From an uncultured Bacteroidota bacterium (lineage in GTDB: Bacteria; Bacteroidota; Bacteroidia; Bacteroidales; UBA932), in NCBI GenBank assembly GCA_937901965.1, contig CALGSW010000012.1, positions 62,001 to 126,000 on the forward strand: a DNA stretch of 64,000 nt, written 5' to 3'. The notes beneath the pieces were generated by a model that did no database searches, had not been told where the DNA came from, and saw only the letters and a list, made by a program, of their open reading frames with translations. How positions within the stretch are numbered: the first letter of the stretch is position 1; every line of letters starts with the position of its first letter. This document shows, piece after piece, positions 18,401 to 27,500 of this stretch. The translations under genes were made by a program, and so were the position numbers.

Positions 18401-19063
18401 ATGAAAAAATTATTGTTATTGTTAATTTCAGGTTTATTCGCCCTGAGCAGTTATGCACAAGAGTGCTCTACTCTTTGGCCATATATTTATCCTGAGTTTA
18501 GAGACGCCACAATTTATACAAAAGGCGGGACAAAATTTGACAGAAAGATTAACATTCATGTACAGGGTAGTACAGTTCATTACATAGATGACCAGGGTAT
18601 TGTCAGAGAAACTAAGAGTGAAGATTTACTCCTGGTAGATACCGGCAATGACAAATTTATGTATGTAGATGGCAGAGTGATGAAAGTTGTAGGTACCGAA
18701 GAACACGGTTTTATTGCAACGCTGGTATTAGGTGACTTTGCTAAGCTTAATGCAACAGAAGGGGCATATGGCTCTTCTGCAAGTAGCTCTGCTGTAACTA
18801 AATTAACATCTGTTGAAGCCGGTGTAGTTGGTCAGAACCATATGCAATTAAAACAGAACCGAGACTATGGAAAATTAATAGAACTTAGAACTTCATATTT
18901 CATAGTTGTTGATGGTCAGGTATATCCTGCATCAAAGAAGGCAATTGAAAATAAACTGCCTGAAGACAAAAAGAGTGAATTTAACCAATTCTTAAAGAGT
19001 AATAAAATAAGATGGAACAAAGTTGAAAGTCTACAAAATGTCTTAAAATTCTTTAATCAATAA
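18401..19063 (+). CDS. Exported protein of unknown function, first gene of the subtilase cassette
   Basis: A 220-residue protein with a clear signal peptide (MKKLLLLLISGLFALSSYAQ) and no lipobox, so it is expected in the periplasm or secreted. I recognise no domain. What can be seen: a likely beta-rich half with short repeats of G-D-K-F-type turns (VDTGNDKFMYVDGRVMKVVG), then a Ser/Thr-rich linker (GSSASSSAVTKLTS) and a lysine-rich helical C-terminus. The single Cys (ECSTLW) is next to the cleavage site. It lies 10 bp before the subtilase gene and is probably translated with it, so a chaperone, inhibitor or partner role for the protease is possible but unproven. Confidence 0.7.
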   Translation: MKKLLLLLISGLFALSSYAQECSTLWPYIYPEFRDATIYTKGGTKFDRKINIHVQGSTVHYIDDQGIVRETKSEDLLLVDTGNDKFMYVDGRVMKVVGTEEHGFIATLVLGDFAKLNATEGAYGSSASSSAVTKLTSVEAGVVGQNHMQLKQNRDYGKLIELRTSYFIVVDGQVYPASKKAIENKLPEDKKSEFNQFLKSNKIRWNKVESLQNVLKFFNQ

Positions 19064-19073
19064 ACATCAGGAA

Positions 19074-21734
19074 ATGATAAGAAAATTATTACCTCTTATT
19101 GCAATATCATTACTTATCATCTCTTGTCAGAAGGATGACAAGGGAGAGAAGAGTTATGAAAACAATTATAATAGTTTACAATTACAAGATAGTACAAAAA
19201 TTGCTCCCGGAACGGTGCGAGTGTTGGTAACAGATGATTTTGCAAAGAATATTGAAAATTCTGTTGATGAATCCGGAATCATTACCAAAACTTCAGATAA
19301 GTCTATGAGTGAAATGGTTCAGTTATTTGGAGCTGCAAAGTTCAAAAGGACATTTCCACATGCAGGTAAGTTTGAGGCCAGAACAAGGAGGGAAGGGCTG
19401 CATCTTTGGTATGATCTCTACTTTGATAAATCAATTACACCTACTAAAGCGAATAAAGATCTAAGACAGGTTAAGGGAGTCGTCGAAGTTGAGTTCAAAA
19501 CAAATATAAAAAGAATGGATGTGGCCATTCCTTTTAATGATCCTGATTTTTCTAAACAATGGCACTATTATAACGATGGCTCAGGAACAGGTTATATAGC
19601 CGGCTCTGATATTAATGTTCTTCCTGTATGGAAATCTTATACAAAAGGTAATAAAGAGGTAATTGTTTCTATTGTAGATGGAGGGGTTGATTTTAATCAT
19701 GAAGATCTCAAAGCAAATATGTGGATTAATACCGCTGAATTCAATGGCTCAAGATCTCAGGATGATGATGGGAATGGATATATTGATGATATTTACGGCT
19801 TTAACTTTATCAGAAATATGGGCACCATTACAGCTGATGATCATGGTACTCACGTAGCAGGGACTGTTGGTGCTGTAAACAATAATGGTAAGGGTGTTGC
19901 AGGAGTTGCCGGAGGTGATGCTGCCAACAACATACCTGGTGTTCGTTTAATGTCTTGTCAGATATTTTCAGATGAACCTGAAGATGAAGGTGTAGGTGCA
20001 AATACAGCTGCTGCTATAAAGTATGGAGCAGATAATGGTGCAATAATTTCTCAGAACAGCTGGGGCTATGAAGATCCCATTCCACTGCCAAGCTCAATTA
20101 AAGCTGCAATTGATTATTTTGTAAAATATGCAGGTGTGGATGAGAATGGAAACCAGTATGGTCCAATGAAGGGAGGGATTGTAATTTTTGCAGCAGGCAA
20201 TGATAACCGGCAGGAATCAACACCTCCCAGTTATGAAGGAGTACTTTCTGTAGCTGCGATAGGACCAAATTTTGCAAAAGCAACATATTCAAACTATGGA
20301 AGTTGGGTTGACATATCAGCACCAGGAGGAGAAAGTGGTTATGGAAGGATTTATAGTACTTATCCGTCAAACCAGTATGGTTATATGAGGGGAACATCAA
20401 TGGCATGTCCACATGTATCAGGCGTAGCGGCCCTTGTCGCATCATACTATGGTGCCCCTGGTTTTACAAACGAGATGCTATGGGATAGGCTTGTAGACAA
20501 TACCACAGATATTTATGAATATAACAGAGGTTATGCTGGGAAACTTGGAACAGGAATGGTTAATGCACTAGCAGCCATTGCCTCTTCAAGTGTTATAGCA
20601 CCGAGTCCGGTGTCATCGGTTGAACTTACCACTCAATCTAATAACATAACAGTTAAATGGAAAGTAACAGCAGATCAGGACGACGTAAAAGCATACGGAT
20701 TTACTGTTTACTATAGTACAGAACCAATTCCTACTGGATCTTCAAAAAGTTCAGCAAATATTTACAGCAAGACCGTTACAACAGGAGACCTTAATGTTGG
20801 TGATGAAATAGGGACAACCTTAAATAATCTGGAATTCTCTAAAAGATACTATATATCTGTGGATGCTTATGACTTTTCAAGCAACAGATCTGCTAAATCA
20901 CCAACATCAAATATTGTAACAGAGGCAAATAAAATTCCTGTAATTGTTGCGTTAGACGGAATTACCAGAGATATAAAAGCATATCAAACTACATACATAA
21001 ACTTTAGCTATTCAGATCCTGATGGCCATACAATGACATGGAAGCTTGTACCCGGTTCATCAGCTGCAACAGCGACAGAGAGCAATGGTAAGATACAGGT
21101 TTCAATTACAGGCATAAATACTCCTGCCGGAAGCTATACCGGGTCAATTGAAGTAAAGGATGTATATGGAGCTGTAGCAATAAAGAGCTTTGATTATATT
21201 ATCAGAGAAAATAATCCTCCATTGGTTGCCGGACAACCTGCAAATGTATATATAGAAGGCATTGGACAAAGCTTTAATTTTGATCTTTCATCTTTTATTA
21301 CCGATGCAGACGGAGAACCTTTGAGTTATACAGTACAGTCAGTCCCAAGTACAATAGTACATGCAAATGTTGCTGAAAACAAAATCTATTTAACCTCACT
21401 TGGGTACGGATTAACAGAAGTTACTGTAACTGCAACTGACGCTTTAAATAAGAGTGCATCAGTGACTTTTAAATCTCTTGTAAGGGATGGTTCCAAGGAG
21501 ATAGACCTTTATCCTAATCCAGTAAAAGATTACCTCTACGTCAGGGCGGGATCACAGAAACCTGTTGAAGTTTCAATTTTCTCATCTTCAGGAGCAAAAG
21601 TTTATAATAGTAATCTTGCTATTTCTCCATTTGATCCAGCAAAAATTGATATGAAGAGCATAGCGGGTGGAGTATATAATGTAGTTGTAAAAATGGACGG
21701 AAAGGAGATTAAAAACAATATTGTCAAGTTATGA
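19074..21734 (+). CDS. Subtilisin-family (S8) serine protease with T9SS C-terminal sorting domain
   Basis: An 886-residue secreted protease. The signal peptide has a lipobox IISC (Cys18). An inhibitor-like propeptide spans about 45-145. The peptidase S8 domain (about 165-500) has the full triad: Asp202 in VSIVDGGVDF, His260 in DDHGTHVAGT, Ser442 in MRGTSMACPHVSG, with oxyanion Asn376 in AAGND. An Fn3-like domain (about 510-610) and two cadherin/Ig-like domains follow. The tail (about 805-886) is a type A T9SS sorting domain: IDLYPNPVKDYLYV ... GGVYNVVVKMDGKEI. A lipobox together with a T9SS tail is unusual. The last four bases overlap the PorV-like gene (ATGA), pointing to coupled translation. 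Confidence 0.93.
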   Translation: MIRKLLPLIAISLLIISCQKDDKGEKSYENNYNSLQLQDSTKIAPGTVRVLVTDDFAKNIENSVDESGIITKTSDKSMSEMVQLFGAAKFKRTFPHAGKFEARTRREGLHLWYDLYFDKSITPTKANKDLRQVKGVVEVEFKTNIKRMDVAIPFNDPDFSKQWHYYNDGSGTGYIAGSDINVLPVWKSYTKGNKEVIVSIVDGGVDFNHEDLKANMWINTAEFNGSRSQDDDGNGYIDDIYGFNFIRNMGTITADDHGTHVAGTVGAVNNNGKGVAGVAGGDAANNIPGVRLMSCQIFSDEPEDEGVGANTAAAIKYGADNGAIISQNSWGYEDPIPLPSSIKAAIDYFVKYAGVDENGNQYGPMKGGIVIFAAGNDNRQESTPPSYEGVLSVAAIGPNFAKATYSNYGSWVDISAPGGESGYGRIYSTYPSNQYGYMRGTSMACPHVSGVAALVASYYGAPGFTNEMLWDRLVDNTTDIYEYNRGYAGKLGTGMVNALAAIASSSVIAPSPVSSVELTTQSNNITVKWKVTADQDDVKAYGFTVYYSTEPIPTGSSKSSANIYSKTVTTGDLNVGDEIGTTLNNLEFSKRYYISVDAYDFSSNRSAKSPTSNIVTEANKIPVIVALDGITRDIKAYQTTYINFSYSDPDGHTMTWKLVPGSSAATATESNGKIQVSITGINTPAGSYTGSIEVKDVYGAVAIKSFDYIIRENNPPLVAGQPANVYIEGIGQSFNFDLSSFITDADGEPLSYTVQSVPSTIVHANVAENKIYLTSLGYGLTEVTVTATDALNKSASVTFKSLVRDGSKEIDLYPNPVKDYLYVRAGSQKPVEVSIFSSSGAKVYNSNLAISPFDPAKIDMKSIAGGVYNVVVKMDGKEIKNNIVKL

Positions 21735-22648
21735 TGAAGAAAGTATTTTCCCTGTTAGTAATGCTAACAGTATTTATTAGTTCCAATGCTCAAAGTGTCT
21801 CTTATCTGGGATATTCACATGATGCAAGATCAATTGCTCTGGGAGGTTCCGGAGTTGCGACAAGTGCAGATGCATATAGTTTTTTTAATAATACTTCCGC
21901 AACAGCATTCTCAGATTCAAAAGCTGCGATAGCAGCATTATATACAAAGTGGATGCCCGGGAGTACTGATTTGACAATGATTGGAGGCTCAGGGTTTTTT
22001 AAATTAGGAAATAGTTTTTCTGTTACATTTGCCGGAAGACAGATTCAATATGATGAAGTTCCAACATCAGATGAAAACGGACTCTCTACTGGCATATTTA
22101 AACCATCAGATTTTATTGCGGGTTTAGGAGTTGCATATAAAATTACCGGAAATATCTCTGCCTCAGTAAATGTAAATATGATCTCTTCTAAAATTGATGA
22201 AGAAGCTTCAGCTAATGCTTTTAGTGGCGATCTTGGCTTTACTTATTCAACTGATAAATTTAACATTGGATTAAAAGCTGCTAATTTGGGCTCAAAGCTG
22301 GATTATGGTAATGGACCTTACTCTTTACCAGCACATCTTAGCGCCGGCTTTGCCTATAAAACAGTTCTAAAAGAGAGCAGCAACCTGACTGCTTTGCTGA
22401 ATGCGGGCTATCTGTTTACATCTTCAGGGCTGATGGCAGGTATAGGTATTGAATATACATATAATAATCTTATTAATGTTAGGTTAGGAGGACACTATGG
22501 AGATAGTTCAAAGAGTGTTCCATCCTATATAAGTGGTGGACTTGGGGTTTGTCTCAAAGGTGTAACGATTGATCTCTCTTACATTTTATCGTCAAACGAA
22601 TCTCCCATAAATAGAACATTAAGTCTAGGTTTAGGATACAGATTCTAA
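21731..22648 (+). CDS. PorV/PorQ-like outer-membrane beta-barrel protein
   Basis: A 305-residue protein with a signal peptide (ends ISSNAQ) and a FadL/PorV-type barrel. The start YLGYSHDARSIALGGSGVATSADAYSFFNNTSA has the N-terminal pattern of PorV/PorQ family proteins, and alternating strands end in LSLGLGYRF. PorV is the outer-membrane shuttle/receptor that carries T9SS cargo to the sortase-like PorU. Its 4-bp overlap with a T9SS-tailed protease suggests a dedicated receptor for this cargo, but many PorV-like paralogues exist and the housekeeping PorV is likely elsewhere. An alternative ATG three bases in is possible (MKKVFS). Confidence 0.75.
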   Translation: MMKKVFSLLVMLTVFISSNAQSVSYLGYSHDARSIALGGSGVATSADAYSFFNNTSATAFSDSKAAIAALYTKWMPGSTDLTMIGGSGFFKLGNSFSVTFAGRQIQYDEVPTSDENGLSTGIFKPSDFIAGLGVAYKITGNISASVNVNMISSKIDEEASANAFSGDLGFTYSTDKFNIGLKAANLGSKLDYGNGPYSLPAHLSAGFAYKTVLKESSNLTALLNAGYLFTSSGLMAGIGIEYTYNNLINVRLGGHYGDSSKSVPSYISGGLGVCLKGVTIDLSYILSSNESPINRTLSLGLGYRF

Positions 22649-22656
22649 AATTTTAA

Positions 22657-22678
22657 CCCGGCCTATGCCGGGTTTTTT
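22657..22678 (+). terminator. Rho-independent terminator after the subtilase/PorV-like cassette
   Basis: A 6-bp GC-rich stem CCCGGC / GCCGGG with loop ctat is followed by six T. Confidence 0.87.
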
Positions 22679-22702
22679 AATGCTTTTATTAGAAAGATTT
22701 TT

Positions 22703-22710
22703 TAAATTTG
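22703..22710 (+). promoter_or_regulatory. Bacteroidota -7 box for the M64-type peptidase; decides its start codon
   Basis: TAAATTTG matches TAnnTTTG and would start transcription near 22717, about 10 nt before the ATG at 22726. The in-frame TTG at 22708 is the last part of this box, so translation should begin at the ATG. Confidence 0.5.
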
Positions 22711-22725
22711 GAAAAACGTACAAAT

Positions 22726-24429
22726 ATGAAGTCAATTTTGAGATATTTTCCAATTCTGTTATTGATAATTTTGTCAAGCTCTTGTAAGAAAGATCCGCCA
22801 CCGGTTCTAACAATATCTTCAGAACAGTTAACACTCGCATACACTGCATCAACATCAACTTTAACCATAAAATCAAATTACTCATGGACACTAAGTTCTA
22901 CTGCTGATTGGTTGACTGTGACGCCTTTATCTTCACCAAGTGAGTCCACTGTCACGATTGTATCAAAAGAGAATAAAACCTATGATAGCAGATCTGCAGA
23001 TATTATTGTCTCTACAGGAAAAGAGGGCACTGAAACATATTTAAGAAAAACAATAAGGGTAACTCAGGCAGGAAAGACAAACGCAGCTCCTGAGGCTCCA
23101 ACAATTACTTACCCTGAAAACAATACAACAGACTTCAACAGATTGGCTTTATTCAGGTGGAATAAAGCTTCAGATCCTGATAGTGATGTTGTAAGGTATG
23201 AACTTCAATTTTCTCAGCTCAATACATTTGATGAAGGTCCGCAGACAATTGTTATGAGGACTGACACTCTTTTATATGGCTATTCACCTGCTCTTCTTAA
23301 AGAAAATACTAAATACTACTGGAGAGTATACTCAATTGACACACAAAATTCAAGAACAGTATCTTCAGTTTATTCATTTACAACAGGAACAAAAGGGGGA
23401 TATGTAAACGGTGAGTACAGAGTAGCTTTTACCAATACAAAAGGGACCTATCCAAACGAGATTGTATTTACCGGTGACGGTTATGCAGTTGAAAATTTCT
23501 TAGATGGCGCCAAGTTTGAAAAGGACATGAATGATGGTATTGAAGCATTCTTCTCCGTTGAACCATATAAATCATACAGGGAATACTTTAAAGTTTACAA
23601 GCTCGCAGTATATTCTCAAGATAATGGTGTTACACAAACAGATCAGAATATAACTAAAAAAACAGCTTTCAGCACCGTTTTTAAAGGGGGCTCCAGTATG
23701 GAAACAGACGATGCTCTTGTCTTTAAAAAAGTTGAAACAATACCGGAGGTAAAGGGGAAACTTAACAATACTCTTGTTGTTCTTGTAGTTAATCAGGACA
23801 GATATGCCGGTACATGCTGGATGTGGAGTGATGGCAGAGCTATTGCAATTTCACCTGCGAGTACATCAACCAGGAATTATATAAACTTCAAAAACATAAT
23901 TAACCACGAAGCAGGAGGTCACGGTTTTGGCAGATTAGCCGATGAATATGTTACTGCTGCAAATAAAGATAAAACCATTACCGAATCAGAAAAAAATTCA
24001 TTAACATCATGGTCAAAATATGGTTTCTATCCTAACGTAGATACTACATCAAACTTAGTGCAAATAAAGTGGAGACATTTTATTGATAAAGTTGGGTATT
24101 CGGTAAGGGCATATGAAGGTGCATATTATTTCACATTTGGTGTATGGAGGCCTGAAACTTCAAGTTGTATGATTGATAACAGGCAGTACTATAACGCACC
24201 CAGCAGGGAACATATTGTAAAGAGAATTTTGCGAACATCAGCTGGCGTTAGAATCAATGACTATTCTAACGGTGTTATTACACCAATCCCAAATGATCCT
24301 TTTAATTTTGATGAATTTGTAAGACTGGATGTTAGTAAGACTGAGACTCCATCTCTTTTCTATAAAGAGACTTACAATCCACTTACATTTATACATTTAG
24401 CACCACCTGTAATGATAGAGGTTAAATAA
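22726..24429 (+). CDS. M64-type (IgA peptidase family) zinc metallopeptidase lipoprotein with BACON and Fn3-like domains
   Basis: A 567-residue lipoprotein; the ATG start gives a signal peptide ending SSSC (Cys20). Order: BACON domain (about 28-115, with SNYSWTLSSTADWLTVTP), Fn3-like domain (about 120-222, PEAPTITYPENNTTDFN, FRWNKASDPDSDVVRYEL), then the peptidase domain (about 230-567, EIVFTGDGYAVENFLDGAKF). The metal site is HEAGGHGFGRLADEY, with His394, Glu395, His399. The spacing is HExxxH rather than the textbook HExxH. Conserved D/E follows at 406-407. It is probably anchored on the outer membrane and cleaves host or environmental proteins. It is a single gene with its own promoter box and terminator. 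Confidence 0.82.
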   Translation: MKSILRYFPILLLIILSSSCKKDPPPVLTISSEQLTLAYTASTSTLTIKSNYSWTLSSTADWLTVTPLSSPSESTVTIVSKENKTYDSRSADIIVSTGKEGTETYLRKTIRVTQAGKTNAAPEAPTITYPENNTTDFNRLALFRWNKASDPDSDVVRYELQFSQLNTFDEGPQTIVMRTDTLLYGYSPALLKENTKYYWRVYSIDTQNSRTVSSVYSFTTGTKGGYVNGEYRVAFTNTKGTYPNEIVFTGDGYAVENFLDGAKFEKDMNDGIEAFFSVEPYKSYREYFKVYKLAVYSQDNGVTQTDQNITKKTAFSTVFKGGSSMETDDALVFKKVETIPEVKGKLNNTLVVLVVNQDRYAGTCWMWSDGRAIAISPASTSTRNYINFKNIINHEAGGHGFGRLADEYVTAANKDKTITESEKNSLTSWSKYGFYPNVDTTSNLVQIKWRHFIDKVGYSVRAYEGAYYFTFGVWRPETSSCMIDNRQYYNAPSREHIVKRILRTSAGVRINDYSNGVITPIPNDPFNFDEFVRLDVSKTETPSLFYKETYNPLTFIHLAPPVMIEVK

Positions 24430-24448
24430 CTAAGTTCTTATTATAAAA

Positions 24449-24478
24449 AGAGGAGGATGACATTTGTCATCCTCCTCT
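24449..24478. terminator. Bidirectional terminator between M64-type peptidase and rpoC
   Basis: A perfect 14-bp stem AGAGGAGGATGACA / TGTCATCCTCCTCT with a 2-nt spacer stands between two convergent genes, with A-rich sequence on the left and T-rich sequence on the right. Confidence 0.85.
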
Positions 24479-24503
24479 CATTTTATATAACAAGCATAAG
24501 ATA

Positions 24504-27500
24504 TTACTCTTTCTTGCTCTTCATCAGCTTCATATGGTCTTCCATTGAGCTTACCACCATTCTGTCAAACTCTCTGGTGCCGGTACCGGCAGGAATCAGG
24601 TGTCCGCAGATAACGTTCTCCTTGAGACCTTCAAGAGTGTCTTTCTTACCAAAGATAGCAGCTTCGCTGAGTACTTTTGTAGTCTCCTGGAAGGAGGCTG
24701 CTGACATAAAGCTGTTTGTACGGAGTGCCGCTCTTGTGATACCCTGAAGTATCTGATTTGAAGTAGCAGGAACCGCATCTCTTGCCTCTACTGTCTTAAG
24801 ATCACGGCGTTTGAGCATGGAGTTCTCCTCTCTGAGCCTTCTTACGGTAACTATCATTCCCGGTTTCAGCTCAGCAGAATCACCCGCATCAAGAACCACT
24901 TTCTTATCGTAAATGGTATCATTCTCTTCCATGAATTCCCACTTATCAACCAGTTGTTCAGGGAGGAAGCGGGTATCACCAGGATCTACGATCTCAAGTT
25001 TACGCATCATCTGACGAACAATAATCTCAAAGTGTTTATCATTGATCTTAACACCCTGCATTCTGTACACCTCCTGTATCTCGTTCACAATGTACTCCTG
25101 AACCCTTGTAGGTCCCTGAATAGCTAGAATGTCGGTAGGGGAGATGGCACCCTCTGATAGAGGCATACCGGCTCTTACGTAGTCATTCTCCTGAACAAGA
25201 ATCTGTTTGGTAAGTGGAACAGTATAGGTCTTCTTCTCCCCGCTCTTTGACTGAATAATTATCTCACGATTTCCACGTTTGATTTTACCCATAAGAACCT
25301 CACCATCAATTTCAGTTACCACGGCAGGATTAGATGGATTACGAGCCTCAAAAAGTTCAGTTACCCTTGGAAGACCTCCCGTGATGTCACCGGACTTACC
25401 GATGGCTCTGGGAATCTTAACAAGAATATCTCCGGCTTTAATCTTCTGACCGTTCTCAACCATGATATGAGCACCCACAGGTAAGTTGTATTGCTTGAGT
25501 TCAATTTTATCCTCAAGAATCTTAATTGTAGGATTCTTTGATTTATCCCTTGACTCAATGATAACTTTCTCTTTATGGAGTGAGTATTCATCTGCGGCCT
25601 CTTCTCTGTATGTTACACCTTCAATCAGTGAATCAAACACAGCCTTACCATCTGTTTCAGCTATAGTTACTGCATTGTATGCATCCCATTCGCAAATCAG
25701 ATCTCCTTTCTTCACTAAATCTCCGTCTTTCAGATAGAGAGTTGCACCGTAAGGGATGTTGTGATTATAGAGTGCTATACCTGTGTTTACATCAACTATC
25801 CTCATTTCAGCTGTACGGCCGATGACAATAGTCTCCTTCTCACCAAGATCGTTTGTTCTTGTAAGAGTACGAAGCTCTTCAAGTTCAAGGCGACCTTCAT
25901 ATCTTGCAACGATTTCATTTTCAGATGCTATGCTTGATGCAGTACCCCCCACGTGGAAGGTACGTAGTGTAAGCTGAGTACCAGGTTCACCAATTGACTG
26001 AGCTGCAATTACCCCTACAACCTCTCCCTTCTCAACCATTCTGCCGGTAGCAAGGTTTCTTCCGTAACACTTTGCACAAACACCTTTACGGGATTCGCAA
26101 GTAAGAACGGAGCGAATTTCAACGTGCTCAATAGGCAGGGATTGAATCAGTTCGGCTATCTCTTCTGTAATTTGAGCTCCTGCTTCAATTATCTTCTCTC
26201 CGGTGAGAGGATTGTAGATATCGTGAACAGAGGTTCTGCCCAGAATTCTTTCATAAAGCGATTCAACAATTTCGTCTTTATTCTTAATTGCAGTTGCAAC
26301 CAGACCTCTTAAAGTACCGCAATCATCTTCATTTATTATAACGTCATGCGAAACGTCAACAAGTCGGCGGGTCAGGTAACCGGCATCAGCTGTCTTGAGA
26401 GCTGTATCGGCAAGACCTTTACGCGCACCGTGAGTAGATATGAAGTACTCAAGAACTGAAAGACCCTCTTTAAAGTTAGAGAGAATTGGGTTCTCAATAA
26501 TCTCAGCAGAAGAGGCTCCTGATTTCTGAGGCTTAGCCATCAGTCCCCTCATACCGGAGAGCTGACGAATCTGCTCTTTTGATCCACGGGCACCGGAGTG
26601 TAGCATCATATAAACAGGATTGAATCCCTGTTTATCTGTTGCAATTCTCTTTTCTACTATGTTAGTTAATTTGGAGTTTGTAGTAGTCCAGATGTCAATT
26701 ATCTGATTGTAACGCTCATTGTTTGTGATAAGACCATTGTTGTAGGAGAACATAATGTTCTCTACCTGCTTGTATCCATCTTCAATAAGTGTCTCCTTCT
26801 CCTCAGGAACAATAACATCTTCAAGGTTGAACGACAGGCCTCCTCTAAATGCCATTGTGTATCCTATCTCTTTTATATCATCAAGGAACTGAGCAGTTCT
26901 TGCCACTCCTGATACCTTAAGTACATTGCTGATAATATCTCTCAGAGATTTCTTAGTCAGAATCTCATTGATGAATCCTACCTCTTTTGGTACAACCTGA
27001 TTGAAGAGTATTCTACCAACAGTTGTTTTCTTCATTTCATAACCCTGAGAGACATCAGACATTACCTTAGGTAATCTCACCTCAATCTCAGCGTGAAGAT
27101 CTACACTCTTTTCGTTGTAACCAATTATTACCTCTTCAGGTCCGTAGAATCTTCTCCCTTCACCTTTAGCACCCGGCTTTATTTTAGTTATATAGTACAA
27201 ACCGAGCACCATGTCCTGTGACGGAACAGTGATAGGGGCACCATTAGCAGGGTTAAGGATATTATGGGAGCCAAGCATAAGTAGTTGAGCTTCAAGTATA
27301 GCAGCGTTTCCTAAAGGGAGGTGTACAGCCATCTGGTCACCGTCAAAGTCAGCATTGAATGCTGTACATGAAAGTGGGTGGAGCTGAATAGCTTTTCCTT
27401 CAATTAGTTTTGGCTGAAAAGCCTGTATACCTAGTCTGTGCAGGGTAGGAGCACGGTTTAGAAGCACCGGATGTCCCTTCATCACATTCTCAAGTATATC

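Noticed and set aside
24457..24747. Plus-strand frame opposite the end of rpoC
   Set aside because: It begins in the terminator and runs antisense to a highly conserved gene; a shadow frame.
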